Shown: positions 43,163 to 52,576 of the stretch, in pieces | Layout of the letters: every line of letters starts with the position of its first letter | Numbering within the stretch: position 1 is the first letter of the stretch | Assembly (NCBI GenBank): GCA_036835325.1 | Contig: DAITMF010000010.1 | Coordinates: forward strand, 12,721 to 76,720 | Direction: 5' to 3' | Length of the DNA: 64,000 nt | From: CAMCHP01 sp036835325 | Lineage (GTDB): Bacteria > Bacteroidota > Bacteroidia > Flavobacteriales_D > Sanyastnellaceae | Notes under the pieces: generated by a model | What the model was told of the DNA's origin: nothing | The model's database searches: none | Seen by the model: only the letters and a program-made list of their open reading frames with translations | Program-made: the position numbers and the translations under genes

Positions 43163-44779
43163 ATGAAACACCTTCTGCGATGGGCCGTGGTGTTGGCCGC
43201 GATGCAACCCGTGCTTGGGTGCACACAGAACACTAACAGCTTCACCTACAACCTTGAACTGGTGCCGGTTGACTTGCCTGATTTACCGGGAATTCATTCG
43301 TACGCACATGCCCAGCACGAAGGCAAATGGCTGATTATTGGCGGACGACTCGATGGCCTCCATGCCCGACAGCCGTTTAACTCGTTTCCGGCCAATTCAA
43401 ACAACACCTTGATGATGGTGGTTGACCTCGAGGCTTCGGCTGTGTACACTGCATCGGTCGACCAATTGCCTACCGCATTGGCCGAACAGTTCCAATCGTC
43501 AAACCTCAATTACCATCAAGTTGGCGAGGTGCTTTACTTGGTGGGCGGTTATGCATTCTCAGCATCGGCCGATGACCACATTACCCAGCCTCGAATCGCA
43601 GCGCTTTCAGTGCCGGAGGTGATTGAGGCCATTGTTGAAGGTGGCTCCTTTGACGGATTGATTGATTACATCGACAATGATTTTTTTGCCGTTACAGGCG
43701 GGCAGCTCCACGTGCTGGGTAATCGGTTGGCTTTGGTGGGTGGCCACCGTTTCGACGGACGTTACAACCCGATGAACAACCCCACTTTCACCCAAAGCTA
43801 CACCAACGGCATCCGTTTATTTACGGCCTCGTTTGTTGATGGGGTATTAACGGTGGGTGACTTTGAAACATGGTCTGACCCTGTTCACCTGCACCGCCGC
43901 GATTACGATTTGTTGCCGTACCGCACTGCCGATGGTACGAACGGTTTGACCTTGTTTTCAGGTGTTTTTCAACTCAACGAAGACCTGCCATTTTTGTATC
44001 CCGTTGCAATTACCGAAGAGGGTTATACCCCCGTTACTGAATTCAACCAGTACCTGAGTCAGTACCACAACGCCTGTGTTTCATTGTACAGTGCTGATGC
44101 GCAGCAAACGCATGCCTTGTTTTTCGGAGGGATGAGCCAGTTTTATTACCAGAACGACGTGTTGGTTGAAGATCAACTGGTGCCGTTTGTGAAAACGGTG
44201 AGTAGGGTTACGCGCTTTGCGGATGGTGCAATGGCTGAGTTTCGTCTCCCGGTTGAGTTTGATGCGTTTCGCGGCGCCAGTGCTGAGTTTTTTCCTGCGG
44301 AGGATATCCCGGTAGATTCCGAAACCGGCTTGGTACTGCTAGATGAAATCACTGCCGACAGCTTCACCCTTGGTTATGTGGTGGGCGGCATCAACAGCGG
44401 ACAGTTGAATCCGTTTTCGGTGAACCAAACCTCGTCGACCTCTGCGAGTTCAGTGGTGTTTGAGGTGCGCTTAACGCGAACGACTGTCTCAGTAGGAACA
44501 CCCGTGGTGAACGAATCGGCTCCGGAAGTCACCGTATACCCCAATCCCGTGGAGGGGGTATTTCACATCGGCTTTGCGTTAAACGCACCGATAGACGTTG
44601 CGGTGATGCTCACTGACACCAAGGGCACACTCGTTATGAACGAGCCGCTAGGCACATTGAGCGCCGGCGCACAAGACTTGGAACTGGAACTGTACGAAGA
44701 CTTCAGCGGAGAGGTGCTGTTGGTTACGGTTGTCTTCGGGAATCGTCACTACGTGACGAAGCGCTTAGTGGTGCGTTGA
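43163..44779 (+). CDS. Kelch-like secreted protein with T9SS sorting domain
   Basis: A 538-residue protein. It has an N-terminal signal peptide (LLRWAVVLAAMQPVLG, with a Cys that might be lipidated) and a beta-propeller-like region. Kelch-style turns recur (GKWLIIGGRLDGL, VLYLVGGYAF, NRLALVGGHRFDG, THALFFGGMSQF, LGYVVGGINSG), each a hydrophobic strand ending in Gly-Gly. The C-terminus VTVYPNPVEGVFHIGF to HYVTKRLVVR is a type A T9SS signal, so the protein should be exported through SprA. The ligand is unknown. A promoter-like TAGTTTTC is at 43151-43158. The 3' end faces the PorP gene across a short spacer with a CATCCATCC copy. Confidence 0.85.
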   Translation: MKHLLRWAVVLAAMQPVLGCTQNTNSFTYNLELVPVDLPDLPGIHSYAHAQHEGKWLIIGGRLDGLHARQPFNSFPANSNNTLMMVVDLEASAVYTASVDQLPTALAEQFQSSNLNYHQVGEVLYLVGGYAFSASADDHITQPRIAALSVPEVIEAIVEGGSFDGLIDYIDNDFFAVTGGQLHVLGNRLALVGGHRFDGRYNPMNNPTFTQSYTNGIRLFTASFVDGVLTVGDFETWSDPVHLHRRDYDLLPYRTADGTNGLTLFSGVFQLNEDLPFLYPVAITEEGYTPVTEFNQYLSQYHNACVSLYSADAQQTHALFFGGMSQFYYQNDVLVEDQLVPFVKTVSRVTRFADGAMAEFRLPVEFDAFRGASAEFFPAEDIPVDSETGLVLLDEITADSFTLGYVVGGINSGQLNPFSVNQTSSTSASSVVFEVRLTRTTVSVGTPVVNESAPEVTVYPNPVEGVFHIGFALNAPIDVAVMLTDTKGTLVMNEPLGTLSAGAQDLELELYEDFSGEVLLVTVVFGNRHYVTKRLVVR

Positions 44780-44813
44780 GCGGCAGAGGCGTGGTTTAAC
44801 GTCCATCCGTCCT

Positions 44814-44822
44814 CATCCATCC
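44814..44822. repeat. CATCCATCC word with A-tract between convergent genes
   Basis: CATCCATCC is followed by TCAAAAAAAGAAG, in the spacer between the kelch-like and PorP/SprF stops. An imperfect extra copy (GTCCATCC) sits just upstream. Confidence 0.6.
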
Positions 44823-44836
44823 TCAAAAAAAGAAGC

Positions 44837-45838
44837 CTAGAACTTGGCGCAGGGAATGATCCTTTTGCGTGCGGCTCTTACATTTTTGACACTGGCCCAT
44901 TGGTATGCCAACGAGATTTCGTGGGCACCGGCTGTAGAGCCAAGGCCGAGGGTTGAGATGGTGATGTCGTAGCTGTAGCCGAATCGGAAGCTGTCGGTGG
45001 CTACGCCTGCCATGAGGGCCACGGCATCGTGATTGGGGTAGCCGTAGCCATTTGATTTGAGCAGGGGCAAACCGCGGTACCACATTCCGATTACGATGGG
45101 GTTGAGTTCGTAGTAGGCTCCGAGGTCGAGTTGGCTGAAATCGCCTTGCTGTTTGTAGTTCATGGCGACCACGAGGTCGTTGCCGTTGCGTTTGTACGGG
45201 CCACCGGAGAAACTGAAGCGGTATCCACCGTGAACGGAGAGTTTCATGGGGATGATGCCTTGGCGATCGGCCCAGATGCTTTCGTTGGGTTGGTTGATGT
45301 GGTGCGCGGCACCGCCAATCCAGAACCGTGGGTTGAACACGAGGAAGCCTGCGGCCGCGTCGAAGAACGATACCGGGTCAAACACCATTTCTTCGAGTGA
45401 GGTGCCGGCGTTTCTGATCAACTGGTCGCTGAAGGTGAGGTCGCTGAAGTTGAGGTTGCGGTTTCCGTAGCCCACTTGTATGGCAGGTCGGATAACGGTT
45501 TCGCGGGTAATGGCGAACTCGTAAGCGTATTGCACCGCGATGGAGTTTCCGCGGAGGGCACCGGTTCCGGCGCGGTCGTGCGTGGCGATGAATCCGAAGC
45601 CGCTGTTGAGTTCAGGAACGTACACATCGTAGGCGAAGTTGTAGGCGACCCAAGAACGCGGGATGGCCGGCCATTGGTTGCGGTAATTGGCGCTCAAGCG
45701 GTGCTGCGGCGTAGTGCCGGCAAAGGCCGGATTGAGGTAGGTAGGCGCCGCGTAGAACTGGGTGAACTGCGTTGCTTGCCCAAACGCGCTTGCATTGACC
45801 AGCAGCGCCAAGAATGCTATGACGATGCGGGTATTCAT
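44837..45838 (-). CDS. PorP/SprF-family T9SS membrane protein
   Basis: A 333-residue outer-membrane barrel protein with a signal peptide (IVIAFLALLVNASAFGQ). The family opening TQFYAAPTYLNPAFAG is clear, and LSANYRNQWPAI follows. The remainder is alternating beta-strands with the family's GxGF and YGNRNLNFSDL-like segments. In Flavobacterium, SprF is required for secretion of the giant adhesin SprB, and paralogues are each paired with a neighbouring type B-sorted protein. Here the partner is the PKD-repeat protein two genes upstream in the same operon. The start overlaps the PorE-like stop by four bases. Confidence 0.94.
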   Translation of the reverse strand: MNTRIVIAFLALLVNASAFGQATQFTQFYAAPTYLNPAFAGTTPQHRLSANYRNQWPAIPRSWVAYNFAYDVYVPELNSGFGFIATHDRAGTGALRGNSIAVQYAYEFAITRETVIRPAIQVGYGNRNLNFSDLTFSDQLIRNAGTSLEEMVFDPVSFFDAAAGFLVFNPRFWIGGAAHHINQPNESIWADRQGIIPMKLSVHGGYRFSFSGGPYKRNGNDLVVAMNYKQQGDFSQLDLGAYYELNPIVIGMWYRGLPLLKSNGYGYPNHDAVALMAGVATDSFRFGYSYDITISTLGLGSTAGAHEISLAYQWASVKNVRAARKRIIPCAKF

Positions 45839-47394
45839 GGCGCGATGAGTAGGTAAGGGGTAAGCTCGACTTCTTTCTGATCAGCAGTCTCCGGAAAGGG
45901 GAAGGCCAATTCATCGATGACCGAGTTGTAGCCGTCGGCTTCGATAAGCACCTTGTACGGAGTCAGCGGATGCAAAACAGCAATGAATTTTCCGCTCAGG
46001 CGGTTGCTGCGGTAAACACCTTGCACTTCGCGTGTAGCTTCATCGATCACGGTAATGGTAGCTGCGATGGCGTTTCCTTCGAGGTCATTGAGTTTACCTT
46101 TCACGACGATGGTGGCCTGACGACGGTTCACGAAGTCGATGCTGTAGAGGTCTTGGTCGCCAAAGCCCCCTTCACGTGCCGACGAAAAATAGCCGGTTCG
46201 TCCGCCTGCGTCAAGAGTGAGGTAAAGGTCATCATCAACGGTATTGACCGGGAAACCGAGGTTCTTTGGCGTGCTCCAAAGGTCATCATTGGCTTTGGTA
46301 GAACGAAAGATGTCGTAGCCACCAATGGTGGTATGACCGTTCGACGCGAAGTACAGTGTTTTGCCATCGACATCGAGGTGGGGTGCGTCTTCGTCGTAGG
46401 GTGTGTTTACGATGGGGCCCAGGTTGCGTGGGAGGCTCCATTGACCGTTGGGCAGCATGCGCACGCGGTAGAGGTCTTTGCCGCCATAACCACCCGGACG
46501 ATTGCTGCTAAAAATGAGCAGTTTGCCATCTGCAGAAAGTGTTGCTGAAGCTTCTTGGAATTGAGAATTGATGGTGGCAGGTAGTTTTTCAGGGGTTGAC
46601 CATTTACCGTCTTGCAGGCGGCTAATGTAGAGGTCGCCGCCGGTTTGGTTTTCATTGGTGCGGTACACGACCATGGTTTTGCCATCGGCAGCGATGCTCA
46701 CGGTAGCGTCATGGGTGTTGGAGTTGATTGGCGTGCCGATGTTGGTGGCATTGCTCCAGCCGTTTTTATCGGCCAAGGTGAAGTAGATGTCTTCGAAAAA
46801 TGCACTGTTGGGATCTTTGAGACCGCCTGTGCTATCGCTTCTGCGCGAAGTGAAGTAGAGCTTTTGGTTGTCAGGGGTAACGATGGGTACGTACTCAGGA
46901 GCTTCGGTGTTGACGGTAGGTCCGAGGTTGGTGACGCGCACATCGGCTGGATTTGCGAGGGCTTCTTTTGCGCGGGTCACTTGATCAATGTGCCTGAGCA
47001 CTTCTTCGGAGGGTATGCTGCGGTCTCCGCTTTCGACGTAGGCGAGGAAATTTTCGTAGGCTTCGTCGAAGCGCAGATTTCGATGCAGTGCACGGGCGTA
47101 GTGGAAACGGGCTTGTGGAAGTTGTTGGGCTGCAGAGCGCAATAGTTTCAACGCGAAGGCCTTGTCGCCCTTCCATGAAAGTGCGGCTTGGCCGAGGGCC
47201 AAATTGACTTCAGCGTTGGCGGTGTCGCGTTTGTGCAGGGGTTCGAGCAGTTGGTACACCAAAGCATGGTCACCTTGGCTCAACGCCAACTGTGCGATGC
47301 GCAGGTCTTGGCGGTCGCGACGGCTCATGCTTGTTTGAGCAAAGCCTTGCACTGCAAGTAGCAGGGTCAATAGGAGGGTGAGGGTGTGCTTCAT
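45835..47394 (-). CDS. PorE-like TPR/PD40 periplasmic protein lacking an OmpA domain
   Basis: A 519-residue exported protein. In order: a signal peptide (LTLLLTLLLAVQGFAQ); two to three TPR-like repeats (about residues 28-150); a WD40-like PD40 propeller at about 160-430 (DNQKLYFTSRRSDSTGG, KLLIFSSNRPGGYGGKDLYR, KTLYFASNGHTTIGGYDIFR, TGYFSSAREGGFGDQDLYSI); and a carboxypeptidase-regulatory-like domain (about 435-505). The PorE family usually ends with an OmpA-like peptidoglycan-binding domain, which is missing; the frame stops cleanly at ELTPYLLIAP. It lies between the PKD adhesin and PorP/SprF with two-base and overlapping junctions, so it likely anchors or assists this dedicated secretion module. 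Confidence 0.85.
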   Translation of the reverse strand: MKHTLTLLLTLLLAVQGFAQTSMSRRDRQDLRIAQLALSQGDHALVYQLLEPLHKRDTANAEVNLALGQAALSWKGDKAFALKLLRSAAQQLPQARFHYARALHRNLRFDEAYENFLAYVESGDRSIPSEEVLRHIDQVTRAKEALANPADVRVTNLGPTVNTEAPEYVPIVTPDNQKLYFTSRRSDSTGGLKDPNSAFFEDIYFTLADKNGWSNATNIGTPINSNTHDATVSIAADGKTMVVYRTNENQTGGDLYISRLQDGKWSTPEKLPATINSQFQEASATLSADGKLLIFSSNRPGGYGGKDLYRVRMLPNGQWSLPRNLGPIVNTPYDEDAPHLDVDGKTLYFASNGHTTIGGYDIFRSTKANDDLWSTPKNLGFPVNTVDDDLYLTLDAGGRTGYFSSAREGGFGDQDLYSIDFVNRRQATIVVKGKLNDLEGNAIAATITVIDEATREVQGVYRSNRLSGKFIAVLHPLTPYKVLIEADGYNSVIDELAFPFPETADQKEVELTPYLLIAP

Positions 47395-47396
47395 GG

Positions 47397-50300
47397 TTAG
47401 CGTGGCAATAGGGTGACATCGCCTGCCGTGGTGATGGTTTCGCCATTGGAGAATCGTGCTTTGACTTTCCAGGCGTAGACGTCTTGCTTACAAATTTGGC
47501 CTTTGTAGTAGCCATCCCAACCGATGTTGACATCGGTGCTTTCGAAGAGCAGTTCGCCCCATTTGTTGAAGATTTGCAGGTTGTATTCGGTAACTCCTTT
47601 TTGCAAAGGGAAGAACACGTCGTTGGTGTAGCCATTCGGGTCATAAACCCCGCCATTCGGACCAGAGGTAGTGGGAGTGAAGGCGTTGGGGAACACGATA
47701 TCGGCATCTGGCCTTGCGTACACGGCGTCGGCCACCGAGTAGGTTGACGGACAGTCAAACTCGTTGTTGGCCGTGAGCGATATTGAGTACACGCCCTCTT
47801 CTTGGTAGTAATGTTCAGGTGCAAACTCGGTAGAGGTTGTGCCGTCGCCAAAGTCCCAGAAGTAGGTCGTAGCATTTTGTGATGCGTTCACGGTAAATAG
47901 CGGTTGGCCGGGCACAGAGAGTTCATCAGGCGTTACGGTGAAGAATGCTGCAGCACGTGGGTACACTTCAATGATGGCCTCTTGCACGATTTGGTCGTTG
48001 CTTCCCGGCGCAATGCCGTTTACGGTGAGCGATACAGTGTAGGTTCCCGGCTGGTTGTAGGTGTACACGGGGTTGGCAACGGTGGCTGTGCCGCCATCGC
48101 CAAAAATCCAGTTCCAGCCGGTCACGTATTCACTTTGGTCTTGGAAGACAACCGTCAGCGGCACACAGCCCGAAGCCGGACCGATGAAATCGGCTATTGG
48201 CGCTGGAGGGTCAATCTCAATGGTTTGCGTGAAGGTGTCGCTGCAGAAACCGTTGTCAACCTCTAGGGTTATGGTGAACATGCCCCATGTGCCGAAGTCG
48301 TAATTGCCCGGGTTCTCGCCTTCCAACACTGCGCCATTGCCCAATGCCCAGAAGAATTCTGCGCTTTGGCCTGCGGTGCTCAGATTCGTCAAATCGACGA
48401 TTGTCTCAGGGAATTGCTGGTTTTGGGGAGTGGCTGTGAAATTTGCGTCAGGTACTGCGTACACGGTGATGTCAATGTAGGTGGTGTCGTTGCAACCGAA
48501 GAACGAGCTTGCCACGAGCATGGCTTCGTAGGTGACATCTTCAGTGGTGGTGTTGGTGTAGGTGTGCACCGGCGACGCCATGGTGTGGGTGTTTCCGTCG
48601 CCGAAATCCCAGAAATAGCTTAGCGCACCGTTTGATTCATTTTGAAAGTTGACCGTAAGGGGTGAGCAACCCACTTGGTTCGCGGAGGCTTCAGCTTCAA
48701 GCAATGGGAGAACGGTGATCGACAGTTGATCGCTGCTGCTGCATCCGCTGTTGGTGTATGCGTTTAGGGTAATGTTATAGGTGACCGGGTCATCGGCCAA
48801 ATTGAAATAGGTGTGTGTGTGTTCGATGTCGCTAATGGTGCTTACTTCCCCGGTGCCGTAAACCCATTGAAAACTGTCAGCACCTACCGATTGGTTGCTG
48901 AATACGACATCGAGCGGGTAGCACCCAAGGGTAGTATCGATAACTGCGATGGAGATGGGTGTTCCGAACACGTCAACATCTACATAGCTGGTGTCGGTAC
49001 AGCCGTAAATCGACGATGCAACGAGCATAATGGTGTAGGTGGTGTCTTGTCCGCCGCTGTTAATAAATGTCGTGGTAGGGTTGTTTTGGGAGGATGTGGT
49101 GCCGTTGCCGAAATCCCACGTGAAGCCGGCTGTTGCACCCAACGATTGGTTGCTGAAGGTCAATTGCACGGGCGAACAGCCTCCGTTGCCGGCGGTGAAT
49201 GACGATACAACATTCGGGAATACAGTGTACGGTAGCGATGCTTCAGCGCTGCATCCGGCGTCGTTGAAGGCGGTCAAGGTTACGATGTAGGTTATAGGTT
49301 CTCCAGAAACGCTGGTGAAGGCGTAGGTGTGCTCAGGGTCAGCAACCGCGCTACCGGTGCCGTCGCCGTAATCCCAGTTGAATGAAGTCGCCTCAGCACT
49401 GGTGTTGGTCAGCACGGCTGGCGATGGATGGCAGCCTTCGTTGTTGCTCATCGAGAATCCAGCATCCGGAACCGGATTCACCACCACATCGGCCGTGGCC
49501 ACATCGCTACACCCGTTTGGTGAATTGGCCGTTAAGGTAACGGTGTACACAATTTCATCAAGTGTGGTGTTTGTAAACACCGTGGATGGATTTTGCTGGG
49601 TTGAGATAATTCCATTGCCGAAATCCCATGTATAACTGCTGGCATTTTGTGTGGTGTTCAAGAACGACACCGGGTAGGGGGTGCATCCGGGCTGAGGCGC
49701 TAAAAAACCTGCTGTGATTTGTGGGAAGACTTCAATGGGAATGGTAAAGGTGTCGCTGCATCCATTGGCCGACAGGGCAATCAACTGCACTTCGTACACT
49801 TGGGTGATTGGCAGTTGATTGTCAAAGAGGTGACTGTGGATGGGTTCTGCGGTGTAGCTCGTATCGCCGTCAGAGTAGATCCAGATGTAATTGTCGGCTT
49901 GAATCGAAAGGTTTTGAAAGTTGACGAGCAACGGCGAGCACCCTGAGTTGGTGTCGGCGAAGCCTTGTGCAATGGGTTGTGGGTCAACCACCACGTCAGC
50001 AGAAGCTGTGCCGGTGCAACCAAACGCGGATGTACCTGTGAGGTTCACCGTGTAGGTGATTGGTGCCAAGGTTTGGTTGGTCCACATGTGGGTGGGGGTT
50101 GGCATGTTCGAGATCGGACTGCCATCGCCAAAATCCCATTCGTACAGGTTTATGCCTTGAATGAAGGGCATGGTGGTGATCAGGGGCGAACACGCGGTAT
50201 CAGGCGTAATGGCGAAGCTAAACACTGCTGAAGGGTACACAATAACGTTCGACGATGTAGTATCGTTGCAGCCGTTGTCTTTGTAGGCGATGAGGGTCAC

Positions 50301-52451
50301 CTGAAAGGTTTGTACAAAGCCGGTGAGGTTGCTATAAAGGTGGTTGGGGCTCTCATCGGTAGAAGTGTTGCCGTCACCGAAATCCCATAAGTAATTGTCG
50401 GCACCTTGTGAGGTGTTGATGAAGGTGGCCTCAAACGGGGCGCAGCTCGGCGGCAAGGAATTGTCGGTAAATCCTGCGATGGCTCCCGGATACACGGTGA
50501 TGGGGAGAGAGTCACTGGCTGAACATCCGAATTCGGTGAAGGCGTTCATGACGGCCCAGTACACGGTGTCGGCATCGCTCAGGTTCAAAAAGGTGTGGGT
50601 GGGTTCGGCATCCACAGAAGCAGCTCCATCCGAGAAAATCCACTGGTAGCTGACAGCGCCGGTTGTGGTGTTTTCGAAGTTGACGGTTAGCGGAGAGCAT
50701 CCTTCATCAATATCCAACCCAATCGAGGGAATGGGCGCAGGTTCTACAGAAATCGTTTGCGTGACTTGGTCGCTGCAATTCGCTGTGGTCACCGTAAGGG
50801 TGATGTCATAGCTGCCGATGTTCAAATAGGTGTGTGTGGGGTGCTGGAGGTTACTGGTTGATCCATCCCCAAAATCCCAAAACCATGAAAGAATGGGGTC
50901 ACCCGGGTCGGGTATTGAAATGTCGGTGAACTGCGCTTGCGTGCCTTCGCACACGTTGTTGGCAATGAAGTTGGCCTGTGGCGAGTTGTACACGCGAATG
51001 ACCTGCTGGGTGTTGTCGAGGCACCCGTTGAGGCCTTCAACGGTGAGGTTTACAACGTAGTTGCCCGGCTGCGAATAGTTGATAGGAGGCGGATTGGTGC
51101 CGTTGAAGCTGAACGGGGCCACGTCAAAGGTCCACGATGAGGTTTGTGCCCCGGTCGATTGGTTGGTGAAGGTGACTTCAAGCGAATCGCAACCGGCGAC
51201 ATCAGATGCTGCGATGACAGCGTTCGGTGCCGGGAGCACAACAACATCAAGGCAAGCAATGTCAGAGCATCCTGCCGATGCGCCCTGCACCGAAACGCGG
51301 GTGCAAACGGTGTAGGTGCCCGGGGCGTTGTACACAAAGGTGATGTTGCCTCCGCCGGTGGGTAACCAGCCGAGTCCGGTGCCGAGGTCCCATGCAAATT
51401 GATTACCGCCTCCGCTTGATTGCTGGAAGAAGGTCACAGGCTCACCAACGCAAATGGTATCAGCCGATGCGGCCAATGCCGCCGTTGGAGGTGGAACAAT
51501 TTGAATGGTAATGCGCGCTGTGTCAATGCCGCAAAAGTTGCTGTCAAGCATGGTCACTTCGTAGGTTCCAATGCCCGGAAAGCCCACCGTTTGCGGGAAG
51601 GTCGGTGGCCAAGGCGTCCAGTCGATGATTGAATCGGTGCCCTGACCCCAGTAATCGCCGAAATTCCAGTACTCGTAGCGCTGAAAAATGTTCCCTTGGA
51701 AGAGGCAGTTCCGCTGCGTGGTATTGGTGAAGGTAACGGTGGTGTCGGGGTAACACAAGAGGGTTGCGGAGGCGGTGATGGCGGCGTCGTCAATGTCCCA
51801 AATTCGAATCGGACTGAAAGTCGCCACACTCGGTCCACCTTGAATGGTGTTGCAGTAGTTTTCGGCCGTGAGGGTTACAACCGTTTCGCAGTCGACTGTA
51901 TTCTGCTCGTACACATGGGCAATCATTTGCTGCCAGTTGGTGTGGTCAAACACCAACGGCGGACTGCCATCTCCGAAATTCCAAGTAAACGTGGTGTTGT
52001 TGGATACGTTGGTTGACGAGTTATTGAACTCCATTTGCTGTGGGGCACACGCTTGGGTGAGACCGCCGACCGGAATTTGGATGGATGCGCTTGTAGATTC
52101 TTCCATCACCACGGTACCGTTGACCACGCACCCACTGAATACTTCAGTTATGGTGATGTTGTAGGTGGCTACAGCCGCGCTGTAGGTGTGCGAAATGATG
52201 GCCGGACTGTTCCAAGCAGCTCCGGTCGTATTGGGTGAGCCGTCGCCCCAGTTGATCTCGTAGCCGTTCCAGTTGTTGGGCGACTGCAAATTGAGCGTGA
52301 AGTTCTGACCGTTGCAGCTGTACCAGAACGGATTCGCAACGAGCTGACCGTCAAAGTCAAACACGTTGGGGCATTGAGCATTGGCCATTGCCGGTAACAA
52401 CGCCAACAACACAATCACAGGGCGGAATAAGAGTTTCCTCGCACGTTCCAT
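47397..52451 (-). CDS. Giant PKD-repeat surface adhesin with gliding-type (T9SS type B) C-terminus
   Basis: A 1684-residue protein from ATG 52451, chosen because it directly precedes the signal peptide (LLFRPVIVLLALLPAMANAQ); earlier in-frame ATGs at 52496 and 52556 add a non-signal extension. By eye it contains about 18 PKD-like modules of 80-95 residues, each with a WDFGDG-type turn (for example TWNFGDGSP, YLWDFGDGNTST, FTWDFGNGTTSS) and many with a GC.P..V.F.N opening. The last 100 residues (IVFPNAFTPTTSGPNG, then LQIFNKWGELLFES and WDGYYKGQ) are the gliding-motility-associated C-terminal domain used for type B sorting. It heads an operon with PorE-like and PorP/SprF genes, as SprB does with SprF. 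Adhesion or surface movement is the likely role. Confidence 0.92.
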   Translation of the reverse strand: MERARKLLFRPVIVLLALLPAMANAQCPNVFDFDGQLVANPFWYSCNGQNFTLNLQSPNNWNGYEINWGDGSPNTTGAAWNSPAIISHTYSAAVATYNITITEVFSGCVVNGTVVMEESTSASIQIPVGGLTQACAPQQMEFNNSSTNVSNNTTFTWNFGDGSPPLVFDHTNWQQMIAHVYEQNTVDCETVVTLTAENYCNTIQGGPSVATFSPIRIWDIDDAAITASATLLCYPDTTVTFTNTTQRNCLFQGNIFQRYEYWNFGDYWGQGTDSIIDWTPWPPTFPQTVGFPGIGTYEVTMLDSNFCGIDTARITIQIVPPPTAALAASADTICVGEPVTFFQQSSGGGNQFAWDLGTGLGWLPTGGGNITFVYNAPGTYTVCTRVSVQGASAGCSDIACLDVVVLPAPNAVIAASDVAGCDSLEVTFTNQSTGAQTSSWTFDVAPFSFNGTNPPPINYSQPGNYVVNLTVEGLNGCLDNTQQVIRVYNSPQANFIANNVCEGTQAQFTDISIPDPGDPILSWFWDFGDGSTSNLQHPTHTYLNIGSYDITLTVTTANCSDQVTQTISVEPAPIPSIGLDIDEGCSPLTVNFENTTTGAVSYQWIFSDGAASVDAEPTHTFLNLSDADTVYWAVMNAFTEFGCSASDSLPITVYPGAIAGFTDNSLPPSCAPFEATFINTSQGADNYLWDFGDGNTSTDESPNHLYSNLTGFVQTFQVTLIAYKDNGCNDTTSSNVIVYPSAVFSFAITPDTACSPLITTMPFIQGINLYEWDFGDGSPISNMPTPTHMWTNQTLAPITYTVNLTGTSAFGCTGTASADVVVDPQPIAQGFADTNSGCSPLLVNFQNLSIQADNYIWIYSDGDTSYTAEPIHSHLFDNQLPITQVYEVQLIALSANGCSDTFTIPIEVFPQITAGFLAPQPGCTPYPVSFLNTTQNASSYTWDFGNGIISTQQNPSTVFTNTTLDEIVYTVTLTANSPNGCSDVATADVVVNPVPDAGFSMSNNEGCHPSPAVLTNTSAEATSFNWDYGDGTGSAVADPEHTYAFTSVSGEPITYIVTLTAFNDAGCSAEASLPYTVFPNVVSSFTAGNGGCSPVQLTFSNQSLGATAGFTWDFGNGTTSSQNNPTTTFINSGGQDTTYTIMLVASSIYGCTDTSYVDVDVFGTPISIAVIDTTLGCYPLDVVFSNQSVGADSFQWVYGTGEVSTISDIEHTHTYFNLADDPVTYNITLNAYTNSGCSSSDQLSITVLPLLEAEASANQVGCSPLTVNFQNESNGALSYFWDFGDGNTHTMASPVHTYTNTTTEDVTYEAMLVASSFFGCNDTTYIDITVYAVPDANFTATPQNQQFPETIVDLTNLSTAGQSAEFFWALGNGAVLEGENPGNYDFGTWGMFTITLEVDNGFCSDTFTQTIEIDPPAPIADFIGPASGCVPLTVVFQDQSEYVTGWNWIFGDGGTATVANPVYTYNQPGTYTVSLTVNGIAPGSNDQIVQEAIIEVYPRAAAFFTVTPDELSVPGQPLFTVNASQNATTYFWDFGDGTTSTEFAPEHYYQEEGVYSISLTANNEFDCPSTYSVADAVYARPDADIVFPNAFTPTTSGPNGGVYDPNGYTNDVFFPLQKGVTEYNLQIFNKWGELLFESTDVNIGWDGYYKGQICKQDVYAWKVKARFSNGETITTAGDVTLLPR

Positions 52452-52553
52452 AGCAATGTATACGTAGCGAAGACCGCGAAGGTTATCGAAAATCATAGGG
52501 TGGGGTGGTGGTTGAGGCACGAAGCCGCCATTGCGGTTCACATGCTTCACTAC

Positions 52554-52561
52554 CAAAGTTA
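52554..52561 (-). promoter_or_regulatory. Promoter -7 element TAACTTTG for PKD adhesin operon
   Basis: The minus-strand match to TAnnTTTG is exact, about 100 bases before ATG 52451. It overlaps the earliest in-frame ATG (52556), arguing against that start and implying a long leader. Confidence 0.5.
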
Positions 52562-52576
52562 CCTGAGGCGAGGGGT

